A stretch of 64,000 bases of DNA, from the NCBI RefSeq assembly GCF_007989805.1, contig NZ_BJUB01000005.1:229823-293822 (forward strand). Direction: 5' to 3'. The notes below the pieces were generated by a model. The model was not told where the DNA came from. It did no database searches and was given only the letters and a program-made list of their open reading frames with translations. This DNA is from Cellulomonas xylanilytica. Lineage in GTDB: Bacteria > Actinomycetota > Actinomycetes > Actinomycetales > Cellulomonadaceae. The number at the start of each line of letters is the position of its first letter. Position 1 is the stretch's first letter. Shown here one piece after another: positions 17,376-27,577 of the stretch. Made by a program: the position numbers and the translations under genes.

Positions 17376-17436
17376 CACACCAATCGGGAGGCATGTCGGG
17401 CGCGTCGCGCCCCGACGGTCCGCGATGATGAGGGAC

Positions 17437-17910
17437 GTGACCGACGACTCCGGGCTCGACGCCCTCGACACCGCGATCCTGCGCGTGCTCGCGCTCGATG
17501 CCCGGGCGACGTTCGCCCAGGTCGGGGAGCACGTGTCGCTCTCCGCGCCGGCCGTGAAGCGTCGGGTCGACCGCCTCCGGGAGCGCGGGGTCATCCGCGG
17601 GTTCACCGTCCGGCTCGACCCGGCCGCGATGGGCTGGCAGACCGAGGCCTTCGTCGAGCTGTTCTGCCAGGGCTCCACCAGCCCCGCCACGATGCGCTCG
17701 GCGGTCGAGCACTATCCCGAGGTCGTGGCGGCGAGCACCGTGACCGGGGACGTCGACCTCATGGTGCAGGTGCGTGCGCGGGACATGCGGCACCTGGAAC
17801 GGGTGGTCGAGCGGCTCGCCGCGGAGCCGTTCGTCGCCCGCACCCGCTCGACCGTGGTGCTCTCGGCCCTGGTCCGCCGCCCGGACGTCCCGCCGGCTCC
17901 GGAGGGCTGA
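17437..17910 (+). CDS. Lrp/AsnC family transcriptional regulator
   Basis: 157 residues from GTG 17437 (an upstream ATG at 17425 would add 4). The N-terminal winged helix-turn-helix reads LDALDTAILRVLALDARATFAQVGEHVSLSAPAVKRRVDRLRERGVIRGFTVRLD; the C-terminal RAM/AsnC domain binds amino acids and oligomerises (EVVAASTVTGDVDLMVQVRARDMRHLERVVERL). It lies 1.5 kb downstream of ddaH-rocD, a pairing common in actinobacteria, and most likely controls that operon in response to arginine or ornithine. The CAP-domain gene lies between them on the other strand. Confidence 0.9.
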   Translation: MTDDSGLDALDTAILRVLALDARATFAQVGEHVSLSAPAVKRRVDRLRERGVIRGFTVRLDPAAMGWQTEAFVELFCQGSTSPATMRSAVEHYPEVVAASTVTGDVDLMVQVRARDMRHLERVVERLAAEPFVARTRSTVVLSALVRRPDVPPAPEG

Positions 17911-17914
17911 GCGC

Positions 17915-18853
17915 TCAGCCGGCGATGCTCTCCGCGGTCGCGCACCGGTTGGTGACCACCATGACCGGGCAGTCGGAGTGGTGCAGGACCGCCTGGCTCG
18001 TGGAGCCCAGCAGCAGTCCCGCGAAGCCGCCCCGGCCGCGGGACCCGACGACGATCAGGTCGGTCGCGACGGAGAACTCGGTGAGCAGCTCCGCGCCCGT
18101 CCCGTCGAGCGCGATGCGCCGCACGGTCAGGTCCGGCACGTCCGCCAGCGCGCGGTCCACGACGACGTTCAGGCCCTCGGTGACGTCCCGCAGCACCTGC
18201 TCGTGGTCGACGGCCGCCGGCAACCACGCGAGGACGCCGGACATCGAGCCCACAGGGACGCCCGCGACCGTGGTCAGCTCCGCACCCCAGGCCTGCGCCT
18301 CACCGATCGCGTAGCGCAGCGCGTGCTCTGCCTGCGGGGAGCCGTCGACCCCCACGACGATCCGCTTCACCGGGCGCGGGGCGGGGATCGGCGCGTCGTC
18401 AGGCAGCGTCTTGCCGGCCTCCCGCAGGGGGACGACGACCGTCGGGCAGTACGCGTGCGCCGGCAGGGCCGACGACACCGTCCCGAGCAGCCGGTCCGCG
18501 AACCCGCCGCGCCCCCGCGTCCCGACGACCGCGAGCCGGACGGTGTGCGACATCTCGACGAGGACCCCCGCGGCGTCGCCGGTCAGCACCTTGGCACTGA
18601 CCGGGACGCCCATCGAGGACACCCGCTGCGTCGCCTCGGCGAGCACGGCCTTGGCGCCCTCCTGGATCGCCGTGTCGTCCAGCGCGGCGTACCCGCCGTC
18701 GAGCGAGGCTGCCGTGAACGACGGCAGCGAGTAGCTGCAGACGAGCCGGACCGCCCACCCGTGGGTACGCGCCTGAGCCGCGGCCCAGTCGAGCGCGTGC
18801 AGGCTCGCCGCTGACCCGTCCACCCCGACGAGGACCACATCGTCACGCGTCAT
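17915..18853 (-). CDS. Universal stress protein with two tandem Usp domains
   Basis: 312 residues from ATG 18853, preceded by GGAGG at 6 nt. Two Usp domains of about 150 residues each. Each begins with VVLVGVDGS / RIVVGVDGS and ends with the ATP-binding glycine motif: VGTRGRGGFADRLLGTVSSAL and VGSRGRGGFAGLLLGSTSQAV. Tandem, ATP-binding Usp proteins of this kind are frequent in actinobacteria under hypoxia or stationary phase. The stop is 4 nt from the convergent AsnC/Lrp stop. Confidence 0.94.
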   Translation of the reverse strand: MTRDDVVLVGVDGSAASLHALDWAAAQARTHGWAVRLVCSYSLPSFTAASLDGGYAALDDTAIQEGAKAVLAEATQRVSSMGVPVSAKVLTGDAAGVLVEMSHTVRLAVVGTRGRGGFADRLLGTVSSALPAHAYCPTVVVPLREAGKTLPDDAPIPAPRPVKRIVVGVDGSPQAEHALRYAIGEAQAWGAELTTVAGVPVGSMSGVLAWLPAAVDHEQVLRDVTEGLNVVVDRALADVPDLTVRRIALDGTGAELLTEFSVATDLIVVGSRGRGGFAGLLLGSTSQAVLHHSDCPVMVVTNRCATAESIAG

Positions 18854-18980
18854 CCGGAGCCTCCGTGCTCGTACCGAGCCCGCCGTGCGCTCGTCCCAGT
18901 GTCCTCCTCTGGAGCGCAGATGCGCCCTCGAGTTCCCGGAATGATGCCATACGTTGGTGGACGCTTGACGAAAGCGAGAC

Positions 18981-19556
18981 TCAGGCAACCACGTACTGGG
19001 ACCACAACGGCTCGGAGCGCACCGACGTGGTCCCGAACGCCACCGACCACCGCGGCGCCCGGGGGACGAACGCGAGCTCCCAGCCGATCTCGTGCAGCAG
19101 CCGGTCCGCCTTGCGGTGGTTGCACCGCACGCAGGCCGCGACGACGTTGGTCCACTCGTGCCGCCCCCCGCGCGACCGCGGGTGGACGTGGTCGACCGTG
19201 TCCGCCCCGCCCCCGCAGTACGCGCACCGGTGGTCGTCCCGCTGCAGGACGGTGCGCCGCGTGGGGGGCACCGGCCGCCGCACGGGGACGTGGACGTAGC
19301 GCGTGAGGCACAGGACGACCGGCAGGGGCACGGCGACGTGCTCGGAGTGCAGCACGCGGCCGTCGGTCTCGAGCACGGTCGCCTTGCCGGTCATCACGAG
19401 CACCACGGCACGCCGCAGGCTCACGATGCACAGGGGCTCCATGCTGGCGTTGAGCAGCAGGGTGCGTGCTCCGGACGCGATCAGCCCTGGTGAGCCGACC
19501 TCGGGCACTGCCCCACCGACGGCCTCGGTGGACAGCTTCGACGCATTCATGAGCAC
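18981..19556 (-). CDS. HNH endonuclease
   Basis: 191 residues from GTG 19556, chosen because GGAG lies 6 nt upstream; an earlier in-frame ATG at 19616 would add 20 residues. The N-terminal half is the actinobacterial-type extension (ARTLLLNASMEPLCIVSLRRAVVLVMTGKATVLE). The HNH module has two zinc-binding CxxC pairs (C111/C114 and C142/C145), the DH pair D122-H123 in VDHVHPRSRGG, and the Asn in WTNVVAACVRCNHRKAD. The chromosomal role of this widespread single-copy type is unclear; there are no mobile-element marks nearby. Confidence 0.9.
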   Translation of the reverse strand: MLMNASKLSTEAVGGAVPEVGSPGLIASGARTLLLNASMEPLCIVSLRRAVVLVMTGKATVLETDGRVLHSEHVAVPLPVVLCLTRYVHVPVRRPVPPTRRTVLQRDDHRCAYCGGGADTVDHVHPRSRGGRHEWTNVVAACVRCNHRKADRLLHEIGWELAFVPRAPRWSVAFGTTSVRSEPLWSQYVVA

Positions 19557-19681
19557 GGCGTTCTCCCGACCTCGGGGGTCGGACCGGCTGGCTGCCGGCC
19601 CGGCGAAGCGAAGCAACAGCGTGGTGCACGGCCAGAGTACGCGCCGCCCCCTGCAGAGGCCGCACGCGGTGCCGGGATGCG

Positions 19682-19717
19682 ACGAGGCCCCGACGACTGG
19701 TGTCGTCGAGGCCTCGT
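19682..19717 (-). terminator. Terminator after the NlpC/P60 gene
   Basis: ACGAGGCC..CGACGAC pairs with GTCGTCG..GGCCTCGT around a TGGT loop, with one mismatch. It begins 17 nt after the stop of the minus-strand gene at 19734. Confidence 0.6.
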
Positions 19718-19733
19718 GGTCGGAGGGCTGGGG

Positions 19734-20507
19734 TCAGCCGATCCGGATGAAGACGGGAGAGCTCTGCCAGATCGCGCGGAACTGGACCGTCTTGCCCGGG
19801 CGGGGCGAGTCGATCTGCTCGTTGCCACCGGCGTAGATCGAGATGTGGCCGGGGCTCCAGATGAGGTCTCCAGGCTGGGCGTCCGCCCGCGAGACGACGG
19901 TGCCCGCGGCCTTGATCCCGCTCGACGTGCGCGGCAGGTCGATGCCGAGCTGCGCGTAGACGTAGGAGACGAAGCCCGAGCAGTCGAAGCCGTCGGGCGA
20001 GGAGCCACCGGACACGTACGGCGTGCCGACGTAGCGGGCGGCGATCTCCAGGACCGCGTTGCCGGCAACCGACTGCGGTACCGCGGCGCTGGTCGCCTCG
20101 GCGGGGGCCGCGGTGGCGACGGCGGCGCGTGCCGCGCTGCGCGACGTGGTGGCCGCGCGAACGGGCGGCGGCGGGGGCGGGGGCGTCTCCGCCGTGACGA
20201 CGGGAGCGTCGAAGGTCCACGCGGCGTCGACCGGAGCGGTCACGACCGGGGAGGTGTTGAGGACGGCGCGCGCCGACGCGGTCAGCGCGGCGGTGTCCAC
20301 GGCAGGAAGGGCACCGGCGTCACCACCGGTGGCTGCGCTGGCGGACGAGCCGAGCATCGAGACGACAAGTCCCGACGTCCCGACGACGACAGCAGTCCGG
20401 CGTCCGACGGTTCCCATCTGGTCCGAGGCGGCCGAAGCGAGCTCGGTCAGTGGCGTCGAAGGACGGCGCGCCGCACGATGGCGGGCGCGAGTGGTGCTCA
20501 CGGTCAC
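19734..20507 (-). CDS. NlpC/P60 family cell-wall hydrolase
   Basis: 257 residues. Signal-like segment near 37-59 (RRTAVVVGTSGLVVSMLGSSASAA), then a low-complexity linker with a proline run (ETPPPPPPPV, 107-115). The C-terminal NlpC/P60 (C40) domain covers ~148-257, with C176 in GFDCSGFVSYVY and H221 in WSPGHISIY. These enzymes cut D-Glu/diaminoacid bonds in peptidoglycan stem peptides. Expression is probably repressed by c-di-AMP through the ydaO riboswitch in the 5' leader, as known for actinobacterial wall hydrolases. Confidence 0.92.
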   Translation of the reverse strand: MTVSTTRARHRAARRPSTPLTELASAASDQMGTVGRRTAVVVGTSGLVVSMLGSSASAATGGDAGALPAVDTAALTASARAVLNTSPVVTAPVDAAWTFDAPVVTAETPPPPPPPVRAATTSRSAARAAVATAAPAEATSAAVPQSVAGNAVLEIAARYVGTPYVSGGSSPDGFDCSGFVSYVYAQLGIDLPRTSSGIKAAGTVVSRADAQPGDLIWSPGHISIYAGGNEQIDSPRPGKTVQFRAIWQSSPVFIRIG

Positions 20508-20520
20508 GCGTTGCCTCTCC

Positions 20521-20700
20521 TGATGCCTACGAGGTCAGCTGTCGGGTTCGGGTGGGAGAACACCCGGCCGTGTCCCCGATCGAGATCGGTTCTCCGGCTT
20601 CACCCCAAGGACACCGAACTTCCGGTGCCCGCAATTGGGTCCCCCGCCCCTGCCGGCGGTCAGTGCGGACCTCGGGGCGGCGGCAGGGTTAGGCGTTCCG
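20521..20700 (-). ncRNA. ydaO/yuaA c-di-AMP riboswitch
   Basis: Read on the minus strand, the leader contains, in order, the conserved blocks of the ydaO class: ACGCCTAACCC, GGGGGACCCAAT, TTGGGGTGAAGCCGG, ACCCGAACCCGACAGCTGA and ACCTCGTAGGCAT. These match the Bacillus ydaO RNA block by block. A first stem with AGTTCGGTG and a second with GGGTGTTCTCCCACCC are visible. It ends ~14 nt before the ATG of the NlpC/P60 gene, next to the RBS (AGGAGAGG). In known cases ligand binding switches off wall-hydrolase expression. Confidence 0.92.
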
Positions 20701-20742
20701 CTCGAGGGCTTCTCTGGAGGAGGGTTCCGGGGAAGCAGGTCG

Positions 20743-20772
20743 AACGTACAGGACCCTCACGGCCATTGTCAC
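20743..20772 (-). promoter_or_regulatory. Candidate promoter for the riboswitch/NlpC/P60 transcript
   Basis: On the minus strand, GTGACA (20767-20772), an 18-bp spacer and TACGTT (20743-20748), placing transcription start ~45 nt before the riboswitch core. No protein gene was found in 20508-20988; the stretch holds this promoter, the riboswitch and the terminator of the DtxR gene. Confidence 0.4.
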
Positions 20773-20957
20773 GTTCTGGTCACGAGAGATTTGGTTCTTG
20801 TCGGACAGCCGTCCTGGAGCCTCCGACGGATCGCCGAGGTGACCTGCAAAGACGCCGGTCATGGGTGTGGGAGCGCGCGCACAGGCGGCCTGAGCCGGTC
20901 ATGGCAAAGATCACGGCCGACGGCTCAGGGCGCTCCCAGGCGGCTCACAGACGGGCT

Positions 20958-20977
20958 CCTGCCAGGCTCGTGGCAGG
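20958..20977 (-). terminator. Terminator after the DtxR-family gene
   Basis: CCTGCCA-GGCTCG-TGGCAGG hairpin (7-bp arms), 11 nt past the stop of the minus-strand gene at 20989. A second inverted repeat, TGAGCCG/CGGCTCA, is at 20891-20927. Confidence 0.55.
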
Positions 20978-20988
20978 CTCCTGCGGGC

Positions 20989-22951
<1,963 letters not shown>

Positions 22952-22977
22952 GAGCCGCGCCGGCCCCGGACATGACG

Positions 22978-23016
22978 GACGCCCGCCCCCCGTGGTCAGC
23001 ACGGGAGGCGGGCGTC
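22978..23016. terminator. Bidirectional terminator between serC and the LSATG surface protein
   Basis: GACGCCCGCC pairs with GGCGGGCGTC, with a second inner stem CCCGTG-GTCAG-CACGGG. It lies between convergent stops 22951 and 23035. Confidence 0.7.
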
Positions 23017-23034
23017 TGTCGTCGGAGCGGTCGC

Positions 23035-23739
23035 TCAGGAGGCCGTGCGACGGCGGCGGGCGACCGCCACCAGCGCGACGGTCAGAGCGCCGACGACGAG
23101 GAGCCCGGCGCCGACGGCAGCCAGCGGGCCGACGTCAGAACCGGTCGCAGAGAGCACGGCCGAGGTCGGGTTGGACGAGAGGACCTGGCTGGCCAGGACC
23201 TGCTTGCCCGGGGGGTTCGTGTTGCAGTTGGGGCTCGACGGCGGGTAGCCGACGGTGACGGTGTCCTCCGGGTTGACCTGGAAGTTCACGTCGACGCTGG
23301 GGCGGACCCAGTCGAACTCGTCGCCCTCGACCCAGGAGCCGTCGGCCAGCTGCGTCCAGCCCGGCCAGTCGATGCCACGACCGGTCGAGTCCTGGACCGC
23401 GCCCGGCCAGTTGACGGTGCCCTGGAGCGGGAGGTCGGCGTACACGACGTCCGGCCCGGTCGGGTTGATGAACGTGACGGTGACCGTCGTGTTCGGCGTG
23501 CCCTGGGCGACGACCTTGTACTGGAGCTTCGGCACCTCGTTGTCGCAGATCGGCGTGAGGATCTGCACGTTCAGCGTGCACGACGGCGGCACCGGGTAGC
23601 CGTCGGGCACGATGCACGACGTCGTGTCGTCGGAGGGGCTGGGCGTCGGTGCGACGAGGGCCTGGGAGGGCAGTGCGCCACCGAGGCCCACGAGAACCGC
23701 GATGAACGCGACGACGGCGCCGCGGAGGAGTCTGGCCAT
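23035..23739 (-). CDS. Secreted surface protein with LSATG-type C-terminal anchor signal
   Basis: 234 residues from ATG 23739. Signal peptide MARLLRGAVVAFIAVLVGLGGALPSQALVA. The mature part has four cysteines and a beta-rich body (TTVTVTFINPTGPDVVYADLPLQGTVNWPGAVQD). The C-terminus has the sorting-signal layout: LSATGSD, a hydrophobic segment (VGPLAAVGAGLLVVGALTVALVAVA) and RRRRTAS. The motif departs from LPXTG but resembles LAXTG-type signals of class E sortases, so covalent anchoring is likely but unproven. It follows a DUF4012 gene in the same direction across 116 bp that contain GGG[T/C]GA elements. Confidence 0.85.
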   Translation of the reverse strand: MARLLRGAVVAFIAVLVGLGGALPSQALVAPTPSPSDDTTSCIVPDGYPVPPSCTLNVQILTPICDNEVPKLQYKVVAQGTPNTTVTVTFINPTGPDVVYADLPLQGTVNWPGAVQDSTGRGIDWPGWTQLADGSWVEGDEFDWVRPSVDVNFQVNPEDTVTVGYPPSSPNCNTNPPGKQVLASQVLSSNPTSAVLSATGSDVGPLAAVGAGLLVVGALTVALVAVARRRRTAS

Positions 23740-23764
23740 GATGGGATCGCCTCGTCTAGGAATT

Positions 23765-23777
23765 GGACATTTCGCCC
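23765..23777 (-). promoter_or_regulatory. Recurrent GGG[T/C]GA element, copy 2 (LSATG protein)
   Basis: Minus strand GGGCGAAATGTCC, ~35 bp upstream of the ATG at 23739. Confidence 0.4.
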
Positions 23778-23814
23778 ATTGTTCCCCGGCGAGCGACCGG
23801 ATCCGTGCGAACGG

Positions 23815-23850
23815 ACGGGTGATTTCGTCTGATCTGTCCGTTTCACCCGT
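23815..23850. promoter_or_regulatory. Inverted repeat ACGGGTGA...TCACCCGT between DUF4012 and the LSATG gene
   Basis: Perfect 8-bp arms (23815-23822 and 23843-23850), 20 bp apart, ~75-110 bp upstream of ATG 23739. Each arm contains the GGGTGA core seen upstream of other envelope genes, here as a facing pair. It could equally act as a terminator-like stem after the DUF4012 gene, but the right arm lies just 6 nt inside the intergenic region. Confidence 0.45.
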
Positions 23851-23855
23851 TTGCC

Positions 23856-25664
23856 TCAGCAGGAGGCCGTGACGAATCCGGGGCTCGTGAGCGTGGGGGT
23901 GGTCCAGACGGTGACCGCCCCGTCCCGCACGGGAACCGCGACGCGGTAGGTCTCCGAGGCGCCGGGCTCCAGGCGCGAGGTCACCACCTCCACCTCGCGG
24001 CCGGCCGTCGTCGCGAGCGTCCCCCCGACGTACCCGTCGTCGAGACGCAGGTCCTGCAGCGGGGACCCGACCGGTGCGTACACGGTGATGTTGGTCGACA
24101 GCACGCCGACGGGCAGGCCCGCCGTGCCGGTCACGTAGACCGGCAGCGGAGACAGGTCGTCGGGCGGGTCGTAGGACAGGTCGAGGCGGACGGTCGCCGA
24201 CGGGTCGGGGCCGCTGCACCGCAGGTCCTCGACCGTCACGCTCGTCGTCAGGTAGTAGCCGAGCTTGCCCGCGGTCCCGTCGTTGAGGAACACCCCGACG
24301 GCGTCGGGGACGTCACCGGAGAGGAACGCCGCGCCGATCGTCGTGCCCACGAGCGTGGCCTGCTCGTCGGGGTGCGCGGACCAGAGCCGGATCCGGCCCT
24401 CGCTCCCGGCCCGGGCGAGCGCGGTGACGAGGTCCTGCTGGTCCCCCTGCCCCGCGCCGACCGCGCGGAAGATGGAGACCGCCACACCCGCGTAGAACGC
24501 GTCCGCGGCCGCGGGGTCGGCGATGTCGCGGTAGGCGTCGCGCAGCAGGACCTGGAGCAGGTCGTCGGCCGTGATCGTGGCGCCGCCCGGCCCCGTCACC
24601 GGACCCGTGGCGTCCAGCACGTACCGGGCGCCCACCGGGTCGGCGGCGATCACGCCGTCGACCGTCTGCCCCATGTCCTGCGCCCAGCGGGCCGCGAGCA
24701 GCTGCGCGCTGCGCGGGAAGTCGGGGGTGATCACCGCGTCCTGCACCCAGCGACCCAGCCGGTCGGTGTCGAGGGCCAGCTCCTCGTCCGTGAGCGGCAG
24801 GATCGGGGCGTCGATGCCCTTCAGGTCGATGGTCGAGCGCTGGTCCGTCAGCGAGATGCCCCCGTCCTCCGCGTGCAGCACCGCGAACGCGCCGACGATC
24901 CCCCCGGCGCTGCGCAGCTCCGCGGAGTTCAGGGAGACCAGCAGGTACGTCCGCGGGCCGTCGGCGCCGAGCATCGGCGGCAGCAGCGTGGCCACCTGGG
25001 CGCCGGCGTCGAGGGCGCCGGCGACCTGGGCCATCCCGTCCTGCAGCTGCTCGACGGGGCCGACCAGCTGCGGGACCAGGGCCCCGGTGTCGATCGCGGC
25101 CACCGCTGCCTGCGCCCGGTGCGCGCCCTCCGCGGCCGAGACGATGTCCGGTGCCGCCGCGAGCAGCGGCGCCAGGTCGATGCGACCGTCGGCACCCGGT
25201 GCCTGGCGCGACGCCAGGACGTCGTCGACCTGCTGGAGCGCCGGCAGCGCGTCGCGCACGACGTCGTCGAGGGACACCGTGACCACGCGGACCGCCTCGA
25301 GGCTCGGTCCCGCCCACGGCAGGTGCTCCGCGACCCGCCAGAGCGGGTCCGCGGTCGCGGTGCGCGCCGTCGAGAGGTCCGCCCGCAGGTCCGGGACGCG
25401 CGCCTCGAGCTGGTCGGTGTCCCCCGCGGCGACGTCGGCCTGCAGCTCCTCCACCGAGTCCTTCGCGGACAGCAGCGCGGTCCCCGCCTGGTACCCGCGG
25501 AAGGCCAGCCACCCGGCGGCGACCAGCACCAGGACCAGGACGGCCAGCAGGCCGAACGCGACGCGTCGCGCGGTGACACGGCGGGGTGACCGCTGGGCGG
25601 GCGCCGGGTCGTCGTCGGGCGAACTGACCTCGGGCGCACGGGGGTCGTCGACGGAGGCGCTCAC
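23856..25664 (-). CDS. DUF4012 domain-containing membrane protein
   Basis: 602 residues. Disordered acidic/Pro N-terminus (1-33), one membrane helix near 35-57 (VAFGLLAVLVLVLVAAGWLAF), a helical region, then the DUF4012 domain from ~215: LPPMLGADGPRTYLLVSLNSAELRSAGGIVGAFAVL, TPDFPRSAQLLAARWAQDMGQTVDGVIAADPVGARYVLDATGPV and GVFLNDGTAGKLGYYL. The family is common in actinobacterial polysaccharide loci; its biochemical role is unknown to me. Clear paralogue of the protein at 43780-45645. Probably faces the exterior. A TTCACCC element (GGGTGAA on this strand) lies ~51 bp upstream. Confidence 0.9.
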   Translation of the reverse strand: MSASVDDPRAPEVSSPDDDPAPAQRSPRRVTARRVAFGLLAVLVLVLVAAGWLAFRGYQAGTALLSAKDSVEELQADVAAGDTDQLEARVPDLRADLSTARTATADPLWRVAEHLPWAGPSLEAVRVVTVSLDDVVRDALPALQQVDDVLASRQAPGADGRIDLAPLLAAAPDIVSAAEGAHRAQAAVAAIDTGALVPQLVGPVEQLQDGMAQVAGALDAGAQVATLLPPMLGADGPRTYLLVSLNSAELRSAGGIVGAFAVLHAEDGGISLTDQRSTIDLKGIDAPILPLTDEELALDTDRLGRWVQDAVITPDFPRSAQLLAARWAQDMGQTVDGVIAADPVGARYVLDATGPVTGPGGATITADDLLQVLLRDAYRDIADPAAADAFYAGVAVSIFRAVGAGQGDQQDLVTALARAGSEGRIRLWSAHPDEQATLVGTTIGAAFLSGDVPDAVGVFLNDGTAGKLGYYLTTSVTVEDLRCSGPDPSATVRLDLSYDPPDDLSPLPVYVTGTAGLPVGVLSTNITVYAPVGSPLQDLRLDDGYVGGTLATTAGREVEVVTSRLEPGASETYRVAVPVRDGAVTVWTTPTLTSPGFVTASC

Positions 25665-25712
25665 CCCCAGAGCGTGACATCCCGGACATCCCGGACGGCA
25701 CCACCACGAGGC

Positions 25713-25721
25713 AATTCACCC
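25713..25721 (-). promoter_or_regulatory. Recurrent GGG[T/C]GA element, copy 3 (DUF4012 gene 1)
   Basis: Minus strand CGGGTGAATTGCC, ~51 bp upstream of ATG 25664, in the 78-bp gap after the MFS gene. Confidence 0.4.
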
Positions 25722-25742
25722 GGGCATCCACCCGGTCGGCCG

Positions 25743-27074
25743 TCAGGCCGCGGTCTGGCGGTCCGCCGCCTCCTGCGCACCCAGCCGGGCGGCCGTCTGC
25801 GCGCGCTCCTCGTGCGGCGCCGGGTACAGCACCTCGAGGTGGGGCCGCGAGCGCACGTGGTACCGCACCGTGACGTCCCACTTCTTCCACGCCCACAGCG
25901 CCGCGCCCGTCGCGACGAGCAGCGCGGAGATCGACCCGACGCCGATGGCCCAGCGCGCCCCGAACGTCTCGCCGATCCAGCCGACGATCGGCGACCCGAT
26001 GGGCGTCGCGCCGAGGAACACCATCATGTACAACGCCATCACCCGCCCCCGTACGGCGGGGTCGGTGCTCAGCTGGATGGTGGCGTTGGCGGCCGTCATC
26101 ATCGTCAGCGAGGCCAGCCCGACGGGGATGCAGGCGATCGCGAACGTCAGGTACGTCGGCATGAGGGCCATCACGCCCGTCGCGACGCCGAACGCGAACG
26201 CGGCGCCGATGACCAGTCGCACCCGGGGCCGCTCCCGCCGGGCCGCCAGCAGCGCCCCCGTCAGGGAACCGATGGCCAGCACCGAGCCGAGGATCCCGTA
26301 CTCCCCCGCACCCATGCCGAACTCGCTGCGCGCCATCATGGCGCTGGTCAGCTGGAAGTTCAGGCCGAACGTCGACACCACACCGACGACGACCATGATC
26401 ACCAGGATGTCGCTGCGCCGGCGCACGTAGGCGATGCCCTCGCGCAGCTGCCCCTTGGCACGCGGCGTCGTCGGCATCGGGCTCAGCTCGGACTTCCGCA
26501 TCCGCGTGAGCGAGAAGATCGTCGCCGCGAACGTCACCGCGTTGATGAGGAACACCCACCCGGTGCCGACCGCGGCGATCAGCAGACCCGCGACGCCCGG
26601 CCCGATGAGCCGGGCAGCATTGAACGACGCGCTGTTCAGGCCCACCGCGTTCGACAGCTTGCTCTGCGGCACCAGCTCCGCCACGAACGTCTGCCGCACC
26701 GGCCCGTCGATCGCGGTGACGCACCCGAGGACCAGCGCGAACAGGTACACCTGCCACAGCTGCGCGTGCCCGCTCAGCACCAGGACACCCAGCCCGGCCG
26801 CGAGCACCCCCTGACCCACCTGCGTCGCGATCAGCAGCTTGCGCCGGTCCACCCGGTCCGCCAGCAGACCCGCGTACGGCGACAGCAGCAGCACCGGCGC
26901 GAACTGCAGGGCCGTCGTGATGCCGACCGCCACCCCCGACTCGTCGGTCAGCTCGGTCAGGACCAGCCAGTCCTGGGCGACGCGCTGCATCCAGGTGCCC
27001 ACGTTCGCCACCAGCGCCCCGGCGAACCACAGCCGGTAGTTCCGGAACTTCAGCGAGGAGAACGTGGGACTCAT
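25743..27074 (-). CDS. MFS transporter (MFS_3 / drug-efflux type)
   Basis: 443 residues with about 12 membrane segments. It opens MSPTFSSLKFRNYRLWFAGALVANVGTWMQRVAQDWLVLTEL and has the signature GLLADRVDRRKLLIATQ between helices 2 and 3, as in MFS_3 (enterobactin-exporter-like) proteins. The C-terminal tail is soluble and charged. The ATG at 27074 overlaps the stop of the upstream MarR gene (ATGA), a classic repressor-efflux pair. The substrate is unknown; probably a toxic small molecule sensed by the MarR protein. Confidence 0.93.
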   Translation of the reverse strand: MSPTFSSLKFRNYRLWFAGALVANVGTWMQRVAQDWLVLTELTDESGVAVGITTALQFAPVLLLSPYAGLLADRVDRRKLLIATQVGQGVLAAGLGVLVLSGHAQLWQVYLFALVLGCVTAIDGPVRQTFVAELVPQSKLSNAVGLNSASFNAARLIGPGVAGLLIAAVGTGWVFLINAVTFAATIFSLTRMRKSELSPMPTTPRAKGQLREGIAYVRRRSDILVIMVVVGVVSTFGLNFQLTSAMMARSEFGMGAGEYGILGSVLAIGSLTGALLAARRERPRVRLVIGAAFAFGVATGVMALMPTYLTFAIACIPVGLASLTMMTAANATIQLSTDPAVRGRVMALYMMVFLGATPIGSPIVGWIGETFGARWAIGVGSISALLVATGAALWAWKKWDVTVRYHVRSRPHLEVLYPAPHEERAQTAARLGAQEAADRQTAA

Positions 27075-27493
27075 GAAGCGGCGATCCTCCGCAGGAGCTC
27101 GGCGGCGTCGACGAGCAGCGTGCGCTCGTCCTTGGTCATCTGGGTGAGGCGCTCCGCCAGCCACGCGTCGCGTCGGCGGCGGGTCTCCGTCACCTCTTCC
27201 GCGCCGGCATCCGTGAGGCTCACGACCACCTGGCGGCCGTCGGTCGGGTGCTCCGCCTTGGCGACCAGCCCCAGCTCCAGCAGGCCGTTGACCGTGCGGG
27301 TCATCGACGGCGGCTGGATCCGTTCCCGCTCGGCCAGCTGGCCCGGCGTCAGCGGGCCCTCCTTGGTGAGCCAGGCGAGCACCACGAACTGCGGGTCCGT
27401 CAGGCCGGCCTCGCCCCGCTCCGCCCGGATCCGTCGTGAGGCCCGGCCGATGGCGATGCGGAGCTCGCCGGCGAGGTCACGGGAGGAGGGCAT
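27071..27493 (-). CDS. MarR family transcriptional regulator
   Basis: 140 residues. Winged-helix domain GPLTPGQLAERERIQPPSMTRTVNGLLELGLVAKAEHPTDGRQVVVSLTDAG, including the wing D-x-R motif, flanked by dimerisation helices. Overlaps the MFS gene start and so likely represses the operon. The promoter is unusually compact: TAGAGT 6 nt before the ATG, with a palindrome overlapping the region just upstream, so repressor binding would block RNA polymerase directly. Confidence 0.93.
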   Translation of the reverse strand: MPSSRDLAGELRIAIGRASRRIRAERGEAGLTDPQFVVLAWLTKEGPLTPGQLAERERIQPPSMTRTVNGLLELGLVAKAEHPTDGRQVVVSLTDAGAEEVTETRRRRDAWLAERLTQMTKDERTLLVDAAELLRRIAAS

Positions 27494-27525
27494 GTATTTA
27501 CTCTACATCATTACTTTGCGTAATG
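27494..27525 (-). promoter_or_regulatory. Leaderless promoter and MarR operator
   Basis: Minus-strand TAGAGT (27500-27505) is 6 nt from ATG 27493. The palindrome CATTAC-TTTGC-GTAATG (27509-27525) sits just upstream of the -10 box. Being unusually A/T-rich for this genome, it stands out as the autoregulatory operator. Confidence 0.6.
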
Positions 27526-27564
27526 ACTTGCCGACGATCGACCATCCCGCGCGACCCGGCAACG

Positions 27565-27577
27565 TACCGTGGAGCGC
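27565..27577 (+). promoter_or_regulatory. Candidate leaderless -10 box for the first VanZ-like gene
   Basis: TACCGT (27565-27570), 7 nt before ATG 27578. Confidence 0.4.
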
